Below, piece by piece: positions 1-7,193 of a stretch of DNA of 16,336 bases (the stretch's first letter is position 1; every line of letters starts with the position of its first letter). Below the pieces are notes generated by a model that was not told where the DNA came from, did no database searches, and was given only the letters and a program-made list of their open reading frames with translations. The DNA is from Lachnospiraceae bacterium UBA5902. Lineage in GTDB: Bacteria; Bacillota; Clostridia; Lachnospirales; Lachnospiraceae. Where the stretch lies: positions 11,239-27,574 of the forward strand of contig DJEI01000031.1 of the NCBI GenBank assembly GCA_002431865.1, given 5' to 3'. Position numbers and translations under genes: made by a program.

Positions 1-5
1 CTAAG

Positions 6-79
6 CAGGTGCCACCGGCACCTGGCGCCCCATCTTCCGCAGGGGCACGGTGATTGTCTCCGCATCACCCCGTCTTCCG
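6..79. other. GC-rich tandem hairpin element, unidentified
   Basis: Three hairpins lie side by side. The first has arms 6-13 and 17-24 (8 bp, perfect, CAGGTGCC/GGCACCTG). The second has arms 25-31 and 42-48 (7 bp, with one G-T wobble only if read on the minus strand). The third has arms 49-54 and 64-69 (6 bp). Read on the minus strand, the loops of the second and third both show GCGGA. The 12-base motif CCCCRTCTTCCG occurs twice in direct orientation (28-39 and 68-79, 11 of 12 identical). No T-run follows, so it is not a normal terminator. It may be part of a structured RNA or of a decayed gene that runs off the left edge. I do not recognise an Rfam family. Confidence 0.4.
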
Positions 80-120
80 TGTTAAAAGAGATGGGCTGCA
101 GACGAGGTATAGAAAACAGC

Positions 121-149
121 TTGCCCATATAGGATAAGTTTGGTAAAAT
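121..149 (+). promoter_or_regulatory. SigA-type promoter for the hydrolase-methyltransferase fusion
   Basis: TTGCCC (121-126), a 17-base spacer and TAAAAT (144-149). Transcription would start near 156, only a few bases before the ATG at 159, and no Shine-Dalgarno sequence is visible in front of that ATG. Either the message is close to leaderless or translation starts further in, for example at the ATG at 192, which also has no good ribosome site. Confidence 0.5.
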
Positions 150-158
150 GTAGGTACT

Positions 159-1877
159 ATGGGAAAAGCGATATCTTCAAAATTTCATAGGATGCGTGCG
201 GAAGATCTGAAGCGGCAGGTGGAACTCAGCAAACGGAAAGCTGAGTTTAAAATTCCGCCGTTTGTTGTCAAGCAGTTTGATATCGATGAGCTGCACGAAG
301 AGGGACGGTTGTGTTATCGGCTCGTGCCAAAACAGGGCTTCAATGGGACCTATATTATGTACCTGTATTCCAGTAAGCTTTGCTTTCGGATGAACCCTGC
401 GGAATGGATGTTCCTTGCGAAGACCGCACTTGCCTGTCATGCGGGCATTTTCCTGCCGATGTATCCACTTGCACCGGAGCATTGTTGCCGGGAAGTCTTT
501 CAGATGCTGGAACCGGCGTATGCGAACTGTACGAAGGGACAGGACGTGGAACGCGTAGTTCTGATGGGCTGTGGCGCTGGCGGTGGACTGGCATTGTCAC
601 TTGCGATGGCAGCCTGGCGGGAAGGCTTGCGCAAACCGGATCAGTTATATTTGCTGTCGCCCATGATGGATACCGAGTTTTTTGATAAGGGCTTGGAGCA
701 GGAATTGATCGAGAATTCCAGACATGCGAAGTGGACATTTTACAATGAACATGTCAAAGAGTTTTTGAATTCCTACTGGGTGCGTGACTATGCGGTCAAG
801 ACCGAATATACCAGCCCGTATTATGGAGATATGACAGATATCTGTGATGATGTAGTGCTGTTCTCCGGGGTGCAGGATCTGTATCATTGTTATGCGCGTG
901 AATTCTATAAAAAGGCAAAAAAAGCGGGCGTGAATATTCGCTTCTTCGAATTTGAAGAGGAAGCCGAGGATTTCATGATCTATGATAAGACAAAGGAGTA
1001 TAAGAAAGCACAGGGATTTTTGATTGACTGTATCAACGGCACATTCGATACATCGCTGCGTGCAATCTATCCTTTGAAGATGATGTCGGACTGGTCGAAG
1101 AAATATCCTGAATATTTTAAAGATGATTGGGCGTCCAAATTTATATACGATCATAAGTTTGATTTTACAAGATTGAATCCACATATCAGTGAATATCAGA
1201 ATATCCGCATGGCGGCGGATGCGAGTGCCTGTGATACGCTGGTGCGCCGGTTTACCGAGGAGTTCCCTTGTGGTACAGTTGTACATATGGCATGCCGGCT
1301 GGACAATATGTTTGGCAGGGTGGACAATGGAAGAATTCAGTGGTATAGCGTAGATTCACATAATATCATGTCGATCCGGCGGGCGATGTATGGTGTGCGC
1401 GAGCGGGAGAAGACGATCGGGCGGCGGCTGATGGATTTCTCGTGGTTAGATGAGATCCGATGCAAACAGAACCAGGGTGTCATGTTTGTGTGCGACGATG
1501 GATTTTCGTACCTGAATAAGAATGAGGTACGGGATCTGATTGCGAAGATCCGGGCGTTATTCCCGGGTTCTCATCTGGTATTTACTGCGTCCACAACACT
1601 CGCGAATGCAACAGCGAACACATGGAAGCACAGCCAGACAGTACAGAAGCGGAAGAAACGGAAGTTTTCAGTGAACGATGCCGCGCAGATGTTTGGCGCA
1701 TGGCGACCGGATTACCGTATTATCGAGGAGCAGCCGATCTTCCGGTATCTGGAGATACCGAAGAATCTGGGCTGGATCACAAAGCTGATGTGCCGCTATA
1801 ACCGGATTGGTTATAATCATAGAATTGTACATGTCAAGCTTGGCAGTGAAGAGTATAAGATCAATTACAAATATTAA
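159..1877 (+). CDS. Fusion of degenerate HSL-type alpha/beta hydrolase and degenerate LCMT-type methyltransferase
   Basis: 572 residues in two parts. Residues about 60-290 follow the hormone-sensitive-lipase alpha/beta-hydrolase fold: the YPLAPEH block (102-108) matches the family's YRLAPEH, and GCGAGG (137-142) lies where GDSAGG normally holds the nucleophile. The serine is Gly139. The oxyanion HGGG motif is replaced by YSSK (70-73). The usual Asp is kept (D240), but the position of the catalytic His reads as E270. Residues about 300-572 follow the leucine carboxyl methyltransferase/Tcmp family: VVHMACRLDNMF (374-385) replaces a VVNLGCGLDTRF-type SAM motif, WYSVD (395-399) replaces WYDLD, and the CDDGFSYL, FPGSHLVF and W515-P517 blocks are present. 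Both glycines of the SAM loop and the ribose-binding acid are lost. The frame is open throughout, which argues for a kept non-catalytic role such as binding. It is the only gene between its promoter and a terminator. Substrate unknown. The family assignments are from pattern recognition. Confidence 0.8.
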   Translation: MGKAISSKFHRMRAEDLKRQVELSKRKAEFKIPPFVVKQFDIDELHEEGRLCYRLVPKQGFNGTYIMYLYSSKLCFRMNPAEWMFLAKTALACHAGIFLPMYPLAPEHCCREVFQMLEPAYANCTKGQDVERVVLMGCGAGGGLALSLAMAAWREGLRKPDQLYLLSPMMDTEFFDKGLEQELIENSRHAKWTFYNEHVKEFLNSYWVRDYAVKTEYTSPYYGDMTDICDDVVLFSGVQDLYHCYAREFYKKAKKAGVNIRFFEFEEEAEDFMIYDKTKEYKKAQGFLIDCINGTFDTSLRAIYPLKMMSDWSKKYPEYFKDDWASKFIYDHKFDFTRLNPHISEYQNIRMAADASACDTLVRRFTEEFPCGTVVHMACRLDNMFGRVDNGRIQWYSVDSHNIMSIRRAMYGVREREKTIGRRLMDFSWLDEIRCKQNQGVMFVCDDGFSYLNKNEVRDLIAKIRALFPGSHLVFTASTTLANATANTWKHSQTVQKRKKRKFSVNDAAQMFGAWRPDYRIIEEQPIFRYLEIPKNLGWITKLMCRYNRIGYNHRIVHVKLGSEEYKINYKY

Positions 1878-1908
1878 GGCTGTCTGTAAATGCAGGACAG
1901 CCTTTTTT
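1878..1908 (+). terminator. Intrinsic terminator
   Basis: Inverted repeat GGCTGTC (1878-1884) / GACAGCC (1896-1902), followed directly by six T (1903-1908). It starts on the base after the TAA stop of the fusion gene and separates that gene from the ABC operon. Confidence 0.85.
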
Positions 1909-1950
1909 AATCAATGAAGATGGAGCGGATGAAGTGGGAAAGGAGAAGAA

Positions 1951-2715
1951 ATGTTAGAGGCAGAAAATCTGGTAAAGCAGTTTGAAAAAAATGAGAAAAA
2001 GCATAAGAAAATATTATTTTCAGCGGTCGATCATGTAAGTATGCACATAAAAGAGGGGGAGATTGTCGGCGTGTTGGGACCAAATGGTGCGGGAAAGACG
2101 ACGTTGCTGCGGATGCTTGGCTGCCTGATGCAGCCGACGGAGGGTGTAGTCCGATATACCGATGGCAACCGGATCATCACTGATCAGACAGAGATCAAAC
2201 GGCAGATTGGCTATCTGTCGGGCAATACGAAGCTGTACGGCAGACTTTCCACGCGGGAGCTGCTGACGATTGCCGGGAACATCTATGGATTGCCGGAGAA
2301 TGTGATTCAGGCGCGGATTGAAGAGATTGCACAGATTTTATCGCTGGGGGATTTTATCGACAACCGGATCGAGAAGCTTTCCACCGGACAGACACAGCGG
2401 GCGTCTATTTCCCGGTGCCTGATCCACAGTCCGAAGCTCTATATCTTTGATGAGCCGACGTTGGGACTGGATATTGTGAGCAGCAGTGCAATCGTTGATT
2501 TCATGCGGGCGGAGAAGGGATGCGGAAAGGCAGTGCTTTATTCGACGCATTATATGGAGGAAGCGGAGCTTCTGTGTGACCGGATTTTGATGCTGGCGTA
2601 TGGACGTGTGATCGCAGAGGGGACTCTGCCGGAGATCTATGCACAGACAGAAACAACGAATCTGCGGGATGCATTTAAAAAGCTGATACCTGCAGGAAAG
2701 GAGAAAATGTCATGA
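1951..2715 (+). CDS. ABC exporter ATP-binding protein, NatA-like
   Basis: 254-residue nucleotide-binding subunit of an ABC-2 type exporter. It hydrolyses ATP at the inner face of the membrane to drive the permease encoded next. Walker A GPNGAGKT is at 43-50, the signature LSTGQ (a variant of LSGGQ) at 143-147, Walker B LYIFDEP at 163-169 and the H-loop His at 200. The Q-loop segment reads GYLSGNTKLYGRLS, as in the NatA branch where the glutamine is absent. AGGAG at 1941-1945 supports the ATG at 1951. Its stop overlaps the start of the permease by four bases (ATGA), so the two are translationally coupled. No clear promoter is visible in the 42 bases after the preceding terminator. NatA-type systems have been linked to sodium or antibiotic export, but the substrate here cannot be read from sequence. 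Confidence 0.93.
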   Translation: MLEAENLVKQFEKNEKKHKKILFSAVDHVSMHIKEGEIVGVLGPNGAGKTTLLRMLGCLMQPTEGVVRYTDGNRIITDQTEIKRQIGYLSGNTKLYGRLSTRELLTIAGNIYGLPENVIQARIEEIAQILSLGDFIDNRIEKLSTGQTQRASISRCLIHSPKLYIFDEPTLGLDIVSSSAIVDFMRAEKGCGKAVLYSTHYMEEAELLCDRILMLAYGRVIAEGTLPEIYAQTETTNLRDAFKKLIPAGKEKMS

Positions 2716-4715
2716 ATTTCAAGGTAATCAAACAACTGTATAAGAAAGAAATATTAGACGTTCTCCGGGATAAAAAGACGATCATAATGATGGTGATTGT
2801 TCCGCTTTTAATCTATCCATTGATGTTTGTCGGTGGTATGGTCATGATGTCGAAAGTGACAACACAGATGGATGCACAGACGTATGAAATTGCGGTTGAC
2901 TTTATGGATACAAACCCAGAGCTTGTTCAGATGTTTCTGCACCCGGATGATGAAACGCTGCATTTCAAATTGGATGATCTAAATGTCATGGATGCAGATA
3001 TTTCGGTGATTCTGCGCGGAGATAAAATCAATGCAATTGTATATGAAAATGAAGATGGAACCGGATATAATATCGCGTATCTGTCTTCGGTTACGAATTC
3101 AAGCTATGCAGAACAGAAAGTTCGTCAGGTGCTCTCGGCGTACTCGGAGTCCCTGACGAATCAGAGACTGGAGGAGGCGGGATTAGATCCGGATACGGTA
3201 CTGCATCCATTTCAGGTAGAGTCTGATGACCGCGCGAGTACAGAGGAGTCGACAGGCAGTCTGCTCGGCGTGATCGTGCCGTTTATGCTTGTTGTCAGCC
3301 TGCTGATGGGAACGATGTACCCGGCGATTGACACGACCGCCGGAGAGCGGGAACGCGGCACGCTTGAGACGATATTGACGCTGCCGGTCACGAATCAGGA
3401 ACTGATCTTCAGTAAATTTCTGACTGTTGGAACGATTGGCGTCGCATCTGCTTTGTTAAATGTCCTTTCGATGGGTGGAATTGGTGTGTATCTGTATAAA
3501 CTGGCGGCACAGACGACCGGTGCGGTTTCCAAGATTCAGATATCGAAATTCGTTCCGGCAATCTTAGTCTGCTGCCTGTGTATCCTTGCTTTTGCAGTTT
3601 TAATCAGTGCGCTTTCCATGTGCTTCTGCGTATTTGCAAAGACCTACAAGGAGGCAAATAATTATATTACGCCGCTTATGCTGCTTGTGATGTCTGCATC
3701 GTTCATCGGGTTTATGCCAAATGTCACACTCACCAGAAACATGGCACTTGTCCCGGTTGCAAATATCTGTCTGCTGATCCGGGATCTGCTGGCGTTTAAG
3801 TTCAGTTTTTCCGCAATCACGATCGTCTTGTTCAGCAATGTGGCATATGGAATCGTTGCGGTGCTTATACTTGGAAAGCTTTACAACAGTGAAGCAATTT
3901 TGTTTGGCGATGGAACAGGAAGTGTACAGATCTTTGAGCGCCGAAGCAATATGATCAAGGGTGGCGTACCGTCGGTTGGAGATGCCTGTCTGATGCTGCC
4001 GGTCGTTCTCGTGCTGATGATCTATGCCGGAGGCTTTGCCAGCGCGAAGAGTATGCTTGTCGGATTGCTCGTTACACAGGGAGTTGTCGGTGGTGTTCCG
4101 CTTCTGACGGCATGGTATACAAAGAAGAATATGCGAAAGACATTTCGTATCCGGCTTTGCCGCCCGGGCTTTTTGATTGGCGGACTTGTGCTGATGATGG
4201 GAACGATTCTGGTTGGTATGCTTTTGACGAGTATCACGAGCATGTTGTTCCCGGAGAGTGCGGAGAGCATGACAGGGTCTATGGAAGCAATCTATACATA
4301 TGGGTATGGCGTCTGTCTGCTGCTGATTGCTCTGCTTCCGGCGGTGTGCGAGGAGCTTTTGTTCCGCGGCTTTCTGTTATCTTCGCTGGAGCATACGATG
4401 AAGAAGCGGGTGGCAATTCTGACAGCGGCAATCATATTTGGGCTGTATCATATGAATCTGGTGCAGACGCCGACGACAGCACTGATCGGTATGGCACTCT
4501 GCTATGTGGCAGTGCAGTCGGGAAGCCTGCTGCCTGGAATGCTGATGCACTTTTTCAACAATGCATTGTCCGTGACAGCCGCATTTTATCCGAAACAGGT
4601 TGCTCGTGTTCTGCCGATTTTTTCAGAGAATGGTGTGCCGGCTCTGGTGATTATTGTCGGTGGAGTCGGGCTGTGCGTGCTCGGCGCATATATAATAAAA
4701 CGCTCGAAAAATTAG
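2712..4715 (+). CDS. ABC-2 permease fused to CPBP (CAAX-like) intramembrane protease
   Basis: 667 residues. The first part is a NatB-like ABC-2 permease: TM helix about 24-46, a large outside domain to about 183, then a helix bundle that includes the GERERGTLET motif (211-220) typical of NatB permeases. After further helices, residues about 480-667 form a CPBP/Abi intramembrane metalloprotease domain with all expected motifs: EELLFR (547-552), FGLYH (576-580) and HFFNN (613-617), which carry the Glu/Arg and the two His/Asn that form the metal site. Permease-CPBP fusions are known in clostridia and planctomycetes. GGAAAGGAG at 2695-2703 is the ribosome site, inside the end of the ATPase gene. 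The fused protease may process an exported peptide or protect against one; that is inference. It partners with the ATPase just upstream. Confidence 0.9.
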   Translation: MNFKVIKQLYKKEILDVLRDKKTIIMMVIVPLLIYPLMFVGGMVMMSKVTTQMDAQTYEIAVDFMDTNPELVQMFLHPDDETLHFKLDDLNVMDADISVILRGDKINAIVYENEDGTGYNIAYLSSVTNSSYAEQKVRQVLSAYSESLTNQRLEEAGLDPDTVLHPFQVESDDRASTEESTGSLLGVIVPFMLVVSLLMGTMYPAIDTTAGERERGTLETILTLPVTNQELIFSKFLTVGTIGVASALLNVLSMGGIGVYLYKLAAQTTGAVSKIQISKFVPAILVCCLCILAFAVLISALSMCFCVFAKTYKEANNYITPLMLLVMSASFIGFMPNVTLTRNMALVPVANICLLIRDLLAFKFSFSAITIVLFSNVAYGIVAVLILGKLYNSEAILFGDGTGSVQIFERRSNMIKGGVPSVGDACLMLPVVLVLMIYAGGFASAKSMLVGLLVTQGVVGGVPLLTAWYTKKNMRKTFRIRLCRPGFLIGGLVLMMGTILVGMLLTSITSMLFPESAESMTGSMEAIYTYGYGVCLLLIALLPAVCEELLFRGFLLSSLEHTMKKRVAILTAAIIFGLYHMNLVQTPTTALIGMALCYVAVQSGSLLPGMLMHFFNNALSVTAAFYPKQVARVLPIFSENGVPALVIIVGGVGLCVLGAYIIKRSKN

Positions 4716-4725
4716 GCGTTTCCGG

Positions 4726-4754
4726 TTGAGTCAGATGCCCGTTTGTGATATGAT
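4726..4754 (+). promoter_or_regulatory. SigA-type promoter for the GH25 gene
   Basis: TTGAGT (4726-4731), a 17-base spacer and TATGAT (4749-4754), starting 11 bases after the stop of the permease gene. Transcription would start near 4761. The lysozyme can therefore be expressed apart from the ABC operon. Confidence 0.7.
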
Positions 4755-4787
4755 AGGAAGTAGGTTAAGAAAGGTTCACCAAAGAGT

Positions 4788-5777
4788 ATGGAACAGCAGA
4801 AAAAAAGAGATTATGAGATATACTGGCCGCATGTGATACTGGTTGGCGCCATTGCACTTGTGCTTGTTCTGATCGGTGTAGTGATTGGCATCAATATCGG
4901 AAAAAGCAAGAAATATAGGCCGGTTCCTGTGACGGGAAAAGGGTATACATGGACATTGCAGCCGGGCGCAGAAGCGCAGATGATCTATACGAACTTCTGG
5001 CAGTTTGCGAAAGCAAGTTATGTGTTGGTCGGAGATATCCCGAATTGTGAATTTTATAAGATTGTAAAGGAAGTGCCACGAAACGATTTTCAGACAGATA
5101 ATTTCTACATGGAGGACGGCGACAGCACGATCATGGCATACCATGCCGGAGATGGCAGCAGGTTATCTGCACTTGCCGTGGATGTGTCTTCGTATCAGTC
5201 AGAGCTTGACTGGGAGGCGATGAAGCAGGCAGGTGTTACGATTGCATTTATCCGGGTCGGATACCGAGGCTACGGCTCCGAGGGCAAGCTTGTCGAGGAT
5301 GAGATGTTCCAGACACACATTGAGGGCGCGAAAACAGCCGGAATCAAGGTAGGAATTTATTTTTACAGCCAGGCAATCAGCTACGAGGAAGGTGTGGAGG
5401 AAGCACAGTTTGCGCTGAATCTGGCATCTGCATATACGCTCGATATGCCGGTTGTGATTGATACAGAGGAGGTCTATGCGGACGGAGCGAGAACGGCAGA
5501 CCTCTCCAATGATGCACGGACGGATGGCGTTGTCGGATTCTGCGAGACAGTGAAGAACGCAGGATACACACCGATGATCTATTCGAACCGGAACTGGTTT
5601 GTGCAGAAGCTGGATATGACAAGACTGGGAGATTATAAGCTGTGGCTGGCGCATTATGCGAATCAGCCGGATTTCCCATATCTGTATGCCGGCTGGCAGT
5701 ATACGGGAACTGGCACGATTGCAGGAATCGGACAGGAACTGGATTTGAATGTATGGATGGAAGGCAGTGTTTATTAG
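4788..5777 (+). CDS. Membrane-anchored GH25 lysozyme (muramidase)
   Basis: 329 residues. A charged N-terminus (about 1-13) is followed by one TM segment (about 15-37) with no clear signal-peptidase site, so the protein is probably tethered with its body outside. Residues about 38-125 are a linker or accessory region that I do not recognise. Residues about 128-329 are a glycoside hydrolase family 25 domain, which cleaves the MurNAc-GlcNAc bond of peptidoglycan. The first strand AVDVSSYQ (130-137) holds the family Asp (D132), and PVVIDTEE (221-228) holds the catalytic D225-x-E227 pair. IAFIRVGYRGYG, KVGIYFYSQA and GWQYTGTGT are further typical strands. The catalytic set looks complete. It has its own promoter upstream. 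Likely roles are cell-wall remodelling or separation. Confidence 0.9.
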   Translation: MEQQKKRDYEIYWPHVILVGAIALVLVLIGVVIGINIGKSKKYRPVPVTGKGYTWTLQPGAEAQMIYTNFWQFAKASYVLVGDIPNCEFYKIVKEVPRNDFQTDNFYMEDGDSTIMAYHAGDGSRLSALAVDVSSYQSELDWEAMKQAGVTIAFIRVGYRGYGSEGKLVEDEMFQTHIEGAKTAGIKVGIYFYSQAISYEEGVEEAQFALNLASAYTLDMPVVIDTEEVYADGARTADLSNDARTDGVVGFCETVKNAGYTPMIYSNRNWFVQKLDMTRLGDYKLWLAHYANQPDFPYLYAGWQYTGTGTIAGIGQELDLNVWMEGSVY

Positions 5778-5814
5778 GAACGGGGAGTGCCTGTGTTGAA
5801 TTGGGATCTGGCAT

Positions 5815-6252
5815 ATGATGATTGTTGTGTTAGCGGTCTTTTTGCAGTTGAAAACGCATGTAGTGTTGTTGAATTTCGTGACGGCAACGGTCTGTCTGAC
5901 ATTTTATTATTATCTGCAGAATCCGAATGCGGTCATCGATATGGTGACAAAGCAGTTTAACCGGCATTTTTTGGGCGAATATCTGCATACGTTTTTCATT
6001 AATGAAAAACCATTTGGAATCGTAGTCGTTGCGATGGATGATTTCAAGTTTATCAATAAGACCTATGGTGTCGAGAACGGAGATAATCTGCTTCGGCAGG
6101 TCGGAGTTTTCTTGGAGACGCTTCCGTTTCCCAAGACGGTGTTCCGCTTAGGCGCAGATCAGTTCTGCATCGTGCTATACAAAGATCTGGATCAGATTGA
6201 TGCGGTGGCACAGACGGTACATGAGCGGTTTCGCCATCCCGTGGTACAGTGA
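5815..6252 (+). pseudogene. N-terminal remnant of a GGDEF-EAL protein (degenerate GGDEF, frameshifted)
   Basis: 145 codons. About 35 hydrophobic residues (the last membrane segments of a sensor) lead into a GGDEF domain: QFNRHF (47-52) fits the family's GLxNRRxF start, and DDFKFINKTYG (75-85) and GDNLLRQVG (89-97) follow. The signature reads RLGADQF (111-117) instead of RLGGDEF, so diguanylate cyclase activity is unlikely even if intact. The frame ends at TGA 6250-6252, while the rest of the same domain continues in the +1 frame (next entry). There is no good ribosome site at the ATG at 5815. In another frame just upstream, NWDLAYD (about 5799-5819) resembles the first residues of full-length proteins of this class. 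This suggests an internal deletion of the membrane sensor (inference). It follows the lysozyme gene by 37 bases. Confidence 0.75.
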
Positions 6253-7192
6253 GAATCAGGCAGGTATTATGATGTCGGCATCCATCTGTTGTGTGAATTG
6301 TCAGGCAGATGCATCGGCATATGGACAGTTGATCGAGGTTATGGATTATTCCATGTCGATGGCAAAGCGTTTGCAGAAGGGCAGGATTGCCTATGCGAAG
6401 GATTATGACTTAGGCAAGATCAAACAAGACAAAGCGTTTGAAAAGGCAGTCAAGCAGGCGCTCGACCGGGATGAGCTGCTGGTATATTATCAGCCGATCT
6501 TCTCGGTGGAGAAGGGCGTTTATAACTCCGCCGAAGCACTGGTACGCCTGCATGATGTAGAACTTGGCTGGATATCACCAGAGGATTTCATCCCGATTGC
6601 AGAACGGAACGGTATGATTATTGAGATGGGAGAAGTGATTCTGGATAAGGTGTGCCGGTTTATTCATGATTTCAAGCTGGCACAGACGACAGTAGAGTAC
6701 ATTGAGGTCAATATCAGTCCGGTGCAGCTGATGCAGCAGCATTTTTCAGACCGGGTAAAACAGATCATGGAAAAATACGATGTGCGTCCGAATCAGATCA
6801 ACATTGAGATTACGGAGACTGCGACCATCAGTATGGCGGACATGGTCAATGCGAACATCATGGATCTCGTACAGTATGGAATTAAATTCTCGCTGGATGA
6901 TTATGGCTTTGGATATGCCAATATTGATTATATCAACCATATGCCGTTTTCAATCATCAAACTGGATAAGTATATTATCTGGGATGCATTTAAGAGCACG
7001 AAAGCTGGAATTACGTTGAAGCATACGATCGGTATGCTGAATGAATTAGAGTTACACATCGTGGCAGAGGGCGTGGAGACCGCGGAGATGCGCGATCACC
7101 TTGCCGACATTGGCTGCCATTTTATGCAGGGGTGGTATTACAGTAAGGCTGTATCGGATCAGGATTTCATCCGTTTGATCGAGATGCAGTAG
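6197..7192 (+). CDS. EAL domain, cyclic-di-GMP phosphodiesterase part of the broken GGDEF-EAL gene
   Basis: 331 codons in the frame one base on from the previous entry. Residues about 15-75 are the tail of the GGDEF domain; about 78-331 are a complete EAL domain. Expected metal and catalytic residues are present: EALVR (113-117), N172 in VNISP, E204 in IEITE, D234-D235 in LDDYG, K255 in IKLDK and E291 in VAEGVET. If made alone, for example from ATG codons near 6269-6272, it could still degrade c-di-GMP. The ATG at 6197 lies inside the overlapping upstream frame and encodes a non-homologous leader, so it is probably not a natural start. The parent gene appears to have been 5815-7192 with one extra base between about 6225 and 6245. 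The gene is tail to tail with the ATPase gene, one base apart, with no terminator visible. Confidence 0.75.
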   Translation: MMRWHRRYMSGFAIPWYSENQAGIMMSASICCVNCQADASAYGQLIEVMDYSMSMAKRLQKGRIAYAKDYDLGKIKQDKAFEKAVKQALDRDELLVYYQPIFSVEKGVYNSAEALVRLHDVELGWISPEDFIPIAERNGMIIEMGEVILDKVCRFIHDFKLAQTTVEYIEVNISPVQLMQQHFSDRVKQIMEKYDVRPNQINIEITETATISMADMVNANIMDLVQYGIKFSLDDYGFGYANIDYINHMPFSIIKLDKYIIWDAFKSTKAGITLKHTIGMLNELELHIVAEGVETAEMRDHLADIGCHFMQGWYYSKAVSDQDFIRLIEMQ

Positions 7193-7193
7193 C

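Noticed and set aside
645..1286. 213-codon minus-strand frame inside the fusion gene
   Set aside because: Antisense to a well supported gene; no motif or ribosome site.
4112..4729. 205-codon plus-strand frame inside the permease-CPBP gene
   Set aside because: The other frame contains all CPBP motifs; this one has Cys/Ser/Gly/Trp-rich shadow composition.
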